NCBI RefSeq assembly: GCF_001547525.1
Contig: NZ_CM003768.1
Span: 868,001 to 932,000 of the forward strand
Direction: 5' to 3'
DNA from: Burkholderia anthina
GTDB lineage: Bacteria; Pseudomonadota; Gammaproteobacteria; Burkholderiales; Burkholderiaceae
Length of the DNA: 64,000 nt
The first letter of the stretch is position 1. Every line of letters begins with the position of its first letter. The position numbers were made by a program, and so were the translations under genes. Under the pieces are notes generated by a model, which worked only from the letters and a program-made list of their open reading frames with translations, had not been told where the DNA came from and did not search any database. This document shows, one piece after another, positions 27,810-35,174 of this stretch.

Positions 27810-29768
27810 TCAGCCCTTCGCGAGCTTGATGCTGGTCTGCTCGGCCGTCAGGTAACCGACGCTGGCGCCGAAGCGGTCCTTGTAGTTCGCGCGCACGAGC
27901 GGGTCGAGCGTCGGCTTGACCTTGTCGTGCAGCGGCGATTCCCAATCGCCCGCGTGCTGGAAGTTGCTCATGATGTAGGTCCAGCCGTTGATCTCGTCGA
28001 CCGCGTGCAGGCCCGTCGATTCGGCGCCGGCCGGGCACGACAGCACGCGCGCGAGCGACTTCGTGTCGACGTTGTAGGCCCACAGGAAGTTGTTCACGTG
28101 CATGCCCGAGTCTTCACCGATGAACAGGGTGCGCAGCTTTTCGGAGAACTTCAGGTTGTCCGGATTCGCGATCTTGTCCGGGTTCGCGAGGTTGCCGAGC
28201 GCGTCGGCCGCGGCGAGATCCTCGCCGACCAGCGCGGCCGGCGCCCCCATGTCCACCGGTACCCATTCGCTGTCGATCGCGCCGCCCGTCGTGTCGCGCT
28301 GGCCCGCCTTCAGGTTCAGCGCGTAGACGGCGCCCGCGGCGATCTTCTTGTCGAGCGCGACGTCGCGCGACACCGTGTTGCCCTTGACCATCGACGTCTC
28401 GATCCGCGACATCGCCGTGTAGACGATCTTGTCCTTCGCGTTCACGGTCGTGCCTTCGAGCTTCGTGAACGCCATGCTGCCGCCGAGCAGCGCCGCGTAG
28501 CGGTGCGTCTCGAGGAACGCGGCCGCCTTTTCCATCCCCGGCTTCACGCGCATCCAGTTGAACTTGCCGCCGAAGTGGATTTTCGTGTAGCTCGCATCGT
28601 TCGGGTCGACGGTCACCAGGTCCATGATGTCCGACGCCTTCAGCGTGTTCGCGAGCGCTTCGATCTCGCTGCTAGTCGCGTGGCCGATCCTGATCCACGT
28701 GAGCGTCGCGGTGCCGGCGCCGGCCGACGACGTCTGCGTCCACTTCGCGACGTACAGCGTGCCGGCCGACAGGTCGGCCGCCTTGTCGGCGACGAACATG
28801 AACAGGCCGCCGTTGGTCGCGTCGTCGCCCATCATCACGGTGCGCTGGTCCGGCATCACCTGGATCAGCTCGTGCGAGATGCGGCCGAGGCAGTAGTGCT
28901 TCTTCACGGTGCCCGTGCCGTCCGGATTCACGGTGATCTCGGGCAGGTGACCGTAGTGATAGGGGTTCGCCTTCGTCTCGTCGCCGAACGTGTTCTTGCT
29001 GAACGCCTTGAACTGCGCGTCGGTCGCGGCCTTCGTCGCGTCCGGCTCGTATTCCTCGCTCGACAGGTGCGTGCCCCACGGCGACAGGCTCGCGCCGCAC
29101 GTGATCCACAGGCCGTGTGCGCTCGACGTGTCGACGTTGTGATACTTCACGAGCTTCAGCGCGCCGGTAGCCGGGTCCTGGTCGAGCGTGAGCACGGCGA
29201 TCGGCGACGGCAGCTGGCCGTACTGCGACGCGCTCGCCTGGTCGCGCGTCGTGTATTCGAACTGCACGACCGCGAACACCGTGTTGCCCTTCACGCCGGG
29301 CACGTTCGCGTTCTTCAGCGTCAGCAGCGAGCTGCCATCCGGGCAGTCGGAATAGAACTGGCGCTCCTTGCCGGCCACCGAGCGATCGATGATCGGCTGG
29401 TTGTTGATGTCGTAGTAGCCGCCCGCGAGCGTCGTGCCGCCCTTGCCGTCCGGCACCATGTCGCCCGTCACGAAGAACGGCTTGTACGCGAGCTTGAAGT
29501 TGCGCGACGAGCCGTCCGAGAACGACACCGACAGCGTCGAGCCGACCGTCGTCGTCGCCATCGCGGCCGCGTTGTCGAGCGTCGGCGCGGCCATCGCCGA
29601 GAAGGCCGCCGACGTATAGGCGGCGGCGACCGGCGTCGACGCGGGATCGTCGTCGCCGCCGCAACCCGTCAGCAGGGCCGGCAGCGCGAGGCCGGAAAGG
29701 GGAAGCATCGGCGCGCCGGCGAGGATCTTCAGGGCCTGACGACGGGAAGCATTGGGCAACGCGGGCAT
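27810..29768 (-). CDS. PhoX-type (DUF839) phosphatase, Tat-exported lipoprotein
   Basis: The product has 652 residues. The N-terminus has a twin-arginine signal (NASRRQALKILAG) ending in a lipobox (ALLTGC), so it is probably exported folded by Tat and lipid-anchored. The body is the DUF839/PhoX beta-propeller, with family stretches SPWGTHLSSEEYEPD, CLGRISHELIQVMPD and MMGDDATNGGLFMFVADK. PhoX enzymes are calcium/iron-dependent alkaline phosphatases that release phosphate from organic esters. Activity here is inferred from the family. The 5' leader holds a strong hairpin. A poor Pho-box-like sequence upstream (CTTTCAT with a degenerate second half) is not convincing. Confidence 0.9.
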   Translation of the reverse strand: MPALPNASRRQALKILAGAPMLPLSGLALPALLTGCGGDDDPASTPVAAAYTSAAFSAMAAPTLDNAAAMATTTVGSTLSVSFSDGSSRNFKLAYKPFFVTGDMVPDGKGGTTLAGGYYDINNQPIIDRSVAGKERQFYSDCPDGSSLLTLKNANVPGVKGNTVFAVVQFEYTTRDQASASQYGQLPSPIAVLTLDQDPATGALKLVKYHNVDTSSAHGLWITCGASLSPWGTHLSSEEYEPDATKAATDAQFKAFSKNTFGDETKANPYHYGHLPEITVNPDGTGTVKKHYCLGRISHELIQVMPDQRTVMMGDDATNGGLFMFVADKAADLSAGTLYVAKWTQTSSAGAGTATLTWIRIGHATSSEIEALANTLKASDIMDLVTVDPNDASYTKIHFGGKFNWMRVKPGMEKAAAFLETHRYAALLGGSMAFTKLEGTTVNAKDKIVYTAMSRIETSMVKGNTVSRDVALDKKIAAGAVYALNLKAGQRDTTGGAIDSEWVPVDMGAPAALVGEDLAAADALGNLANPDKIANPDNLKFSEKLRTLFIGEDSGMHVNNFLWAYNVDTKSLARVLSCPAGAESTGLHAVDEINGWTYIMSNFQHAGDWESPLHDKVKPTLDPLVRANYKDRFGASVGYLTAEQTSIKLAKG

Positions 29769-29799
29769 GTGGAGTCCAGTTTCGGTTGTTGGAAGAATG

Positions 29800-29836
29800 G
29801 CCTTCGCGAAGCGCGGGCGACAAGCTTCGCGAAGGC
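29800..29836 (-). promoter_or_regulatory. Perfect 13-base inverted repeat in the PhoX leader
   Basis: GCCTTCGCGAAGC (29800-29812) and GCTTCGCGAAGGC (29824-29836) form a 13-base stem with an 11-base loop, 32 bases upstream of the start codon. Flanking GTCCAGTTT (from about 29774) and AAACTGGAC (to about 29852) extend the dyad outward. There is no T tract, so an RNA leader structure or a protein-binding dyad is more likely than a terminator. Confidence 0.55.
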
Positions 29837-29925
29837 GTATTGAAAACTGGACGGAAGTGTAAGGACGCTAGATGAAAGTTTTTTGAATCGAAAACGTAAT
29901 GGCGCGTCGAGTGTGCGTCGGCAGG

Positions 29926-31119
29926 TCAATCGCGCTCGGGCGTGGCCGAGATGCGGTGGATCGACAGGTCGGCGCCGTCGAATTCCGCTTCGCGATCGAG
30001 ACGCAGGCCGACGGTCGCCTTCAGCGCGCCGTAGACGAGCGTGCCGCCCGCGGTCGCGATCGCGATGCCGCCGAGCGTGCCGACGAGCTGCGACAGGAAC
30101 GACACGCCGCCGAGACCGCCGAGCGCGGGCAGCCCGAACACGCCGGCCGCGAGGCCGCCGAGCGCGCCGCACATTCCGTGCAGCGGCCAGACGCCGAGCA
30201 CGTCGTCGATGCGCCAGCGGTTCTGCACGCAGGTGAACATCGCGACGAACAGCGCACCGGCCGCGGCGCCCGTGACCAGCGCGCCGATCGGGTGCATCAC
30301 GTCGGAGCCCGCGCAGACCGCGACGAGGCCCGCGAGCGGCCCGTTGTACGTGAAGCCCGGGTCGTTGCGGCCGGCCACCCACGCCGCGAGCGTGCCGCCG
30401 ACCATCGCCATCAGCGAGTTCACCGCGACGAGGCCGCTGATCTTGTCGAGCGTCTGCGCGCTCATCACGTTGAAGCCGAACCAGCCGACCGCGAGCACCC
30501 ATGCGCCGAGCGCGAGGAACGGGATGTTCGACGGCGGGTGCGCGGCGATCCGCCCGTCCTTCGCATAGCGGCCGTGGCGCGCGCCGAGCAGCAGCACGGC
30601 CGGCAGCGCGACCCAGCCGCCGAACGCATGCACGACGACCGAGCCCGCGAAGTCGTGGAACGGCGCACCGAACGCGTGCGCGAGCCAGGCCTGCACGCCG
30701 AAGCGCTCGTTCCACGCGATCCCTTCGAAGAACGGATAGATGAAGCCGACGATGATCAGCGTCGCGACGAGCTGCGGATTGAACTTCGCGCGCTCCGCGA
30801 TGCCGCCGGACACGATCGCCGGGATCGCCGCGGCGAACGTCAGCAGGAAGAAGAACCGCACGAGCGCGTAGCCGTTGTGCTGAGACAGCGAGCCGATGTC
30901 GTCGAAGAATTCGACGCCGTACGCGATCGTGTAGCCGACGAGGAAATACGCGAGCGTCGACACCGAGAAGTCGACCAGGATCTTCACGAGCGCGTTGACC
31001 TGGTTCTTCTTGCGGACCGTGCCGAGTTCGAGAAAGGCGAAGCCCGCGTGCATCGCGAGCACCATGACGGCGCCGATCAACAGGAACAGTGTGTCGACGC
31101 CGGATTTCAGACCATCCAT
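29926..31119 (-). CDS. amtB: Ammonium transporter (Amt family)
   Basis: The product has 397 residues with about eleven membrane helices. It begins MDGLKSGVDTLFLLIGAVMVLAMHAGFAFLE, typical of Amt proteins without a cleavable signal. The twin-histidine pore is visible as HDFAGSVVVHAFGG (first His) and PLHGMCGALGG (second His). The recruitment region around FFEGIAWNERFG and GFNVMSAQ is conserved. It conducts ammonia/ammonium across the inner membrane. A sigma-54 promoter sits directly upstream, as expected for a nitrogen-starvation gene. The usual glnK partner gene is not adjacent on either side. Confidence 0.94.
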   Translation of the reverse strand: MDGLKSGVDTLFLLIGAVMVLAMHAGFAFLELGTVRKKNQVNALVKILVDFSVSTLAYFLVGYTIAYGVEFFDDIGSLSQHNGYALVRFFFLLTFAAAIPAIVSGGIAERAKFNPQLVATLIIVGFIYPFFEGIAWNERFGVQAWLAHAFGAPFHDFAGSVVVHAFGGWVALPAVLLLGARHGRYAKDGRIAAHPPSNIPFLALGAWVLAVGWFGFNVMSAQTLDKISGLVAVNSLMAMVGGTLAAWVAGRNDPGFTYNGPLAGLVAVCAGSDVMHPIGALVTGAAAGALFVAMFTCVQNRWRIDDVLGVWPLHGMCGALGGLAAGVFGLPALGGLGGVSFLSQLVGTLGGIAIATAGGTLVYGALKATVGLRLDREAEFDGADLSIHRISATPERD

Positions 31120-31153
31120 GCCGTGGCTTCCTTGCGCAAAAAACGGGCGAGGA

Positions 31154-31170
31154 ATGCAAGTATCGAGCCA
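31154..31170 (-). promoter_or_regulatory. Sigma-54 promoter of amtB
   Basis: The minus strand reads TGGCTCGATACTTGCAT, matching the sigma-54 consensus TGGCACG-N4-TTGCW with one mismatch and correct -24/-12 spacing. The predicted start would leave a leader of about 25 bases carrying AAGGAAG before the ATG at 31119. The upstream stretch 31190-31320 contains repeated TTGGTGC or GGTGC motifs that could be NtrC-like half-sites; that part is weak. Confidence 0.7.
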
Positions 31171-31373
31171 AGCTGGTGAATGACTGCGTGAAATTGGTGC
31201 CCGGGTACCGTGCGATGCGGCATGCCGGTGAATCGTGCACGGGATCGGGGCGTGGCCGCCGGCCGCCGATCGGTTCGCCGGATGCGCGTTTGTGGTGCGA
31301 TTATGACGAAATTGGTGCGTACGCCGAATGAAGCGGTGCGCGGCGTGCGCCGCTCACGCACCGATCTGGCGCG

Positions 31374-31709
31374 TCAGTGGCGCGCGAACAGCACGGGCGG
31401 CCGGCGCAGCCGCAGCGCGCACGCCGACCAGTAGAGGGCGACGGCCGACAGCCCGATCGCGGCGACTGCGAGCGCCGCGAAGCCCGCGAGCGACTGGCCG
31501 TCGCCATCGGCGCCGAGAATGCCTCGCGCGACGATCAGCGCGGCCGTCCAGAAACCGATCACGGCCTGGGTGAGCAGGCGCGCGGACGCGATGCGGCGCG
31601 GGCGCCCCGATTCGGCGAGACGGCGCGCCGACGGCGCGCGCAGGCAGAGGAACAGGGTGGCGGCAAGCAGCGCGGCCAGGACGATGAACCAATCGATGAG
31701 GAAAGCCAT
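31374..31709 (-). CDS. Small membrane protein of unknown function
   Basis: The product is 111 residues from the ATG at 31709 (MAFLIDWFIVLAALLAATLFL). Three to four hydrophobic segments are visible: residues 1-20, about 45-65 and about 68-92, each separated by basic stretches such as RAPSARRLAESGRPRRIASAR. No known domain is recognised. An upstream GTG at 31757 would add 16 residues (GTPQFTSYVPPFF), and neither start has a good ribosome site. It lies 254 bases upstream of amtB on the same strand and is probably transcribed separately, given the amtB promoter in between. Its codon use resembles its neighbours. Confidence 0.6.
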   Translation of the reverse strand: MAFLIDWFIVLAALLAATLFLCLRAPSARRLAESGRPRRIASARLLTQAVIGFWTAALIVARGILGADGDGQSLAGFAALAVAAIGLSAVALYWSACALRLRRPPVLFARH

Positions 31710-31907
31710 GACGAAGAAAAAGGGGGGCACGTACGAAGTGAATTGAGGCGTGCCCACTTTAGAGGCGTGGCGCCTGCGATTGAATCAGACGAATCCGAAA
31801 TTGAAAGGCATTTTTAACAACGGGTCGTCATTGGGCCTGTTCCACAGGCGGTATCATCGACACCGGTCCAACCACGAGGTCGCGCCGCGCGCGGCCGGAG
31901 ATTGCTG

Positions 31908-32336
31908 ATGAACATGAAGACATCGCGGGCGCGTCGCGTGCCCGGGTCCGTGCTGGCGGCCGTGGCCGCCGGTGCGCTGCTGTTGCTCGCGGGCTGCGAG
32001 AAGTCCGGCACGTCGGCCGCGCAACCCGATACGGCCGCGAGCGCGGCCGCCGATGCCGCCAACAACGCGGCCAAGGCGCTCGACCAGGTGGCGAGCACCG
32101 TCAATCAACAGATCAACGCGGCGAAGGCCGGCATCGCGTCCGCGGCGTCGGCCGTGCCGCCGTTGTCCGCGAGCGGCCTCGCGTCGGCTGCGCAGGCGCA
32201 GATCGACGCGGCGGCGTCCGCGGTCGTCGCGCATGCGGCTTCCGAAGCGGGCGCGAAGATCGCCGAAGCCGGCAAGAAACTCCAGCAGTGGAGCCAGCAG
32301 AGCGCCGCCGGGGCGAAACCCGCGAGCGGCGAATGA
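31908..32336 (+). CDS. Alanine-rich lipoprotein, unknown function
   Basis: The product has 142 residues, and GGAG lies seven bases before the ATG. The N-terminal signal (VLAAVAAGALLLLAGC) ends in a lipobox, so the mature protein is a lipid-anchored envelope protein. The rest is strongly Ala/Gln/Ser rich with long helical propensity (QQINAAKAGIASAAS, AAQAQIDAAASAVVAHAASEAGAKIAEAGKKLQQW), probably a coiled coil or helical rod. It is divergent from the small membrane protein gene. No enzyme motif is visible. Confidence 0.75.
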   Translation: MNMKTSRARRVPGSVLAAVAAGALLLLAGCEKSGTSAAQPDTAASAAADAANNAAKALDQVASTVNQQINAAKAGIASAASAVPPLSASGLASAAQAQIDAAASAVVAHAASEAGAKIAEAGKKLQQWSQQSAAGAKPASGE

Positions 32337-32360
32337 CGCGGGCTTGCACGATCCGCCAAG

Positions 32361-32379
32361 TGTAATTATCATGGTTACA
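32361..32379 (+). promoter_or_regulatory. 19-base operator upstream of the Rrf2 regulator gene
   Basis: TGTAATTATCATGGTTACA is an imperfect dyad (TGTAA with TTACA). It lies 48 bases before the Rrf2 start. A near copy occurs upstream of the oxidoreductase gene at 32973-32991, with 14 of 19 positions identical and the same dyad spacing. This suggests autoregulation plus control of the neighbouring gene. Confidence 0.65.
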
Positions 32380-32426
32380 CATGTCGCCGGTCGCGGGTCG
32401 GGCCGGCGTCGCCGAGTGAGTCAGGA

Positions 32427-32882
<456 letters not shown>

Positions 32883-32938
32883 CCGCGGGCAGGCAGGGCA
32901 GGAAGCCGGACGGCGCGTACGCGCGGCGGTCGGCGCAA

Positions 32939-32962
32939 CGGGGGGCTTCGCCCCGTTTTTTT
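32939..32962 (+). terminator. Terminator after the Rrf2 gene
   Basis: The short stem CGGGG...CCCCG, with GCTTCG in the loop, is followed by seven T residues. Confidence 0.8.
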
Positions 32963-32972
32963 CGATCTTATA

Positions 32973-32991
32973 TGTAATTAACTATGTTACA
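32973..32991 (+). promoter_or_regulatory. 19-base operator upstream of the NAD(P)-binding protein gene
   Basis: TGTAATTAACTATGTTACA shares TGTAATTA and GTTACA ends with the dyad at 32361-32379. It lies 25 bases before the start codon at 33016, positioned to block transcription or translation initiation of the gene. Confidence 0.65.
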
Positions 32992-33015
32992 TATTTTCTT
33001 TTCTGGAGAATCGAC

Positions 33016-33657
33016 ATGACGCAACGTTCGTTGAATATCGCGCTGTTCGGCGCCACCGGCATGATCGGCTCGCGCATCGCGGCGGAAGCCGTGCGGCGCG
33101 GCCACCGCGTCACCGCGCTGTCGCGCCATCCGGGCGCATCCGGCGACGGCATCACCGCGAAGGCGGCCGACCTGTTCGACGCGGCCAGCATCGCGGCCGC
33201 GCTGCCGGGGCATGACGTCGTCGCAAGCGCGTACGGCCCGAAGCAGGAAGATGCGGCGCAGGTCGTCGCGGTCGCGAAGGCGCTGGTCGCCGGCACGCGT
33301 CAGGCCGGTTTGAAGCGGCTCGTCGTGGTGGGCGGCGCCGGTTCGCTCGAAGTCGCGCCGGGCAAGCAGCTCGTCGACACCGAAGGTTTCCCCGAAGCGT
33401 ACAAGGCGGTTGCGCTCGCGCATCGCGACGCGCTCGACTACCTGAAGACGGTTGCGGATCTCGACTGGACCTTCTTCGCGCCGGCCGCGCTGATCGCGCC
33501 GGGCGAGCGCACGGGCACGTTCCGCACGGGTGTCGGCAAGCTGATCGTCGACGCGCAAGGCAACAGCAAGATCTCGGCGGAAGACTACGCGGTCGCGTTC
33601 GTCGACGCGCTCGAGCAGGACAGCTTCGTGCGCGAGATCGCGACGGTCGCGTATTGA
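33016..33657 (+). CDS. NAD(P)-binding oxidoreductase (YwnB/NmrA-like)
   Basis: The product has 213 residues, and TCTGGAGAA precedes the ATG. It has a Rossmann motif GATGMIGSRIA near residue 12, then AADLFDAASIAAALPGHDVVAS and the family segment VVVGGAGSLEVAPG near 108. The YwnB/BVR-B-like group reduces small quinones, flavins or other compounds, or senses NAD(P)H redox state; the substrate here is unknown. It is preceded by the same 19-base dyad as the Rrf2 gene, so it is probably the main target of that regulator and induced by a thiol or carbonyl stress signal (inferred). It resembles the protein at 15127-15756 in fold only. Confidence 0.9.
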   Translation: MTQRSLNIALFGATGMIGSRIAAEAVRRGHRVTALSRHPGASGDGITAKAADLFDAASIAAALPGHDVVASAYGPKQEDAAQVVAVAKALVAGTRQAGLKRLVVVGGAGSLEVAPGKQLVDTEGFPEAYKAVALAHRDALDYLKTVADLDWTFFAPAALIAPGERTGTFRTGVGKLIVDAQGNSKISAEDYAVAFVDALEQDSFVREIATVAY

Positions 33658-33731
33658 GCGGCGCGACGGCCGGCGGCGACGTGTGAGCGCCGGCCCGCGC
33701 GCGGCAGGCAAGCCGCGACGCTCGGCAATGT

Positions 33732-33770
33732 CAGGCGACGCCACCCTTCGCGGGTGGCGTCGCCTGTTTC
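33732..33770 (+). terminator. Strong terminator after the oxidoreductase gene
   Basis: A very stable 15-base stem, CAGGCGACGCCACCC with its complement around a TTCG tetraloop, is followed by TTTCGTTT. Confidence 0.75.
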
Positions 33771-33860
33771 GTTTGGCGCGGCGAGCGCGTGGCCGATCGG
33801 TATTTACACTGGTCGACGCGCGCGGACACTTTTCATATTGTTCCCCGTTGGGCAGGATGA

Positions 33861-33877
33861 ATAGAATAAATTTCTAT
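33861..33877 (+). promoter_or_regulatory. Dyad in front of the Lrp/AsnC gene
   Basis: ATAGAA-TAAAT-TTCTAT is a perfect 6+6 inverted repeat in an AT-rich island 19 bases before the start codon. Lrp/AsnC proteins commonly bind such dyads and repress their own genes. Confidence 0.5.
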
Positions 33878-33895
33878 CGACGAGGGAATGGAGAA

Positions 33896-34366
33896 ATGGA
33901 CGCCATCGATCGCAAGCTGCTGGAGCTGCTGCAGACGGATGCCACGCTGCCGATCGCGGAGCTGGCCCAGCGCGTGAACCTGTCGCAGACGCCGTGCTGG
34001 AAGCGCGTGCAGCGGCTGAAGGAAACCGGCGCGATTCGCGCGCAGGTCGCGCTGTGCGATGCGCGCAAGCTCGGCGTCGGCACGACCGTGTTCGTCGCGA
34101 TCCGCACGAATCAGCACACCGAGGAATGGGCGCAGCGCTTCACGCAGGCGGTGCGCGACATGCCGGAAGTGGTCGAGGTCTACCGAATGAGCGGCGAGAC
34201 CGATTACCTGCTGCGCGTCGTGGTGGCCGGCATCGACGACTACGACCGCGTCTACAAGCAACTGATTCGCACGGTGCCGCTGTTCGACGTCAGTTCGTCG
34301 TTCGCGATGGAGCAGATCAAGTATTCGACCGCGCTACCCGTGCGCGATCTGGCCGAGCCCGCCTGA
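33896..34366 (+). CDS. Lrp/AsnC family transcriptional regulator
   Basis: The product has 156 residues from the ATG at 33896, which follows AATGGAGAA. It starts MDAIDRKLLELLQ, the standard Lrp opening; the upstream extension of the frame has no such signal. The helix-turn-helix is IAELAQRVNLSQTPCWKRVQRLKETG. The C-terminal RAM (ligand-binding and oligomer) domain includes MPEVVEVYRMSGETDYLLRVVV. Members respond to amino acids and act locally or globally. No adjacent plus-strand target is present. It is convergent with the iron transporter operon, with only 30 bases between. Confidence 0.93.
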   Translation: MDAIDRKLLELLQTDATLPIAELAQRVNLSQTPCWKRVQRLKETGAIRAQVALCDARKLGVGTTVFVAIRTNQHTEEWAQRFTQAVRDMPEVVEVYRMSGETDYLLRVVVAGIDDYDRVYKQLIRTVPLFDVSSSFAMEQIKYSTALPVRDLAEPA

Positions 34367-34396
34367 CGGGCGCGCCGCCGCGCCGGCGGCGCCGCT

Positions 34397-35170
34397 TCAT
34401 CGGCCGCGCGCCAGCGCGCGTGCGCGTTCGTCGGCCAGCGCGTCGCGGCGCACGAAATCCGCGACGAACGGGCTGGCCGGATGATGGTGCAGCGCATACG
34501 GCGTATCCCATTGCGCAAGCTGGCCGTCCTTCATCACGCCGATCCGGTCGGCGATCGCGAACGCTTCCGCCTGGTTGTGCGTGACGAGGATCGCGGTATG
34601 ACCCGTGTGCTTCAGGATGTCGCGCAGCTCGAACGCGAGCCGCTCGCGCGTATCGACGTCGAGATTCGAGAACGGCTCGTCGAGCAGCAGCAGTTCCGGC
34701 GACGGCGCGAGCGCGCGCGCGAGGGCGACGCGCTGCTGCTGGCCGCCCGACAGTTCGTGCGGATAGGCGTCGCCAGAATCGGCGAGGCCGACGAGGTCGA
34801 GCATCTCCGCGACGCGCAGGCGCCGTTCGGCCTTCGGCATGCGGCGCAGGCCGAACGCGACGTTGTCGGCCGCGCTCAGGTGCGGGAACAGCGCGTAATC
34901 CTGGAACATCATGCCGATGCGCCGCCGCTCCGGCGGCACGTCGAGCGACGGCGCCGCGACGGGCGTGCCGTCCAGCACGATGCGTCCCATGCGCACGGGC
35001 TCGAAGCCGGCGATCGCGCGCAGCACGGTGGTCTTGCCGCAGCCGGACGCGCCGAGCAGGCAGCCGATGTCGCCGCGCGGCAGCGCGAGGCTCAGGCCGT
35101 CGACCACGGTGCGGCGGCCGTGCGGCGTGTCGTAGGCGACGCAGAGGTCGTCGAGTTCGAGCAGGTTCAC
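34397..35170 (-). CDS. Ferric iron ABC transporter, ATP-binding protein
   Basis: The 257-residue ATPase has Walker A GASGCGKTT near residue 40, signature [15 protein letters not shown] near 140, Walker B LLLLDEPFSNLD, and the switch THNQAEAFAIADRIGVM. It is of the FbpC/AfuC type, powering uptake of Fe3+ delivered by the periplasmic binding protein. It is shorter than FbpC proteins that carry a C-terminal regulatory domain (about 350), so it probably lacks that part. It is the last gene of the three-gene operon, starting four bases after the permease gene. Confidence 0.9.
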   Translation of the reverse strand: MNLLELDDLCVAYDTPHGRRTVVDGLSLALPRGDIGCLLGASGCGKTTVLRAIAGFEPVRMGRIVLDGTPVAAPSLDVPPERRRIGMMFQDYALFPHLSAADNVAFGLRRMPKAERRLRVAEMLDLVGLADSGDAYPHELSGGQQQRVALARALAPSPELLLLDEPFSNLDVDTRERLAFELRDILKHTGHTAILVTHNQAEAFAIADRIGVMKDGQLAQWDTPYALHHHPASPFVADFVRRDALADERARALARGR

Positions 35171-35174
35171 GGTG

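Noticed and set aside
29860..29905. Pho box upstream of the PhoX-like gene
   Set aside because: Only the first seven-base half (CTTTCAT) fits; the second half matches at about three of seven positions.
34397..35170. Iron ATPase read as spermidine/putrescine (PotA) type
   Set aside because: The adjacent binding protein has the FbpA-type paired tyrosines and the permease is the fused FbpB type, so ferric iron fits better.
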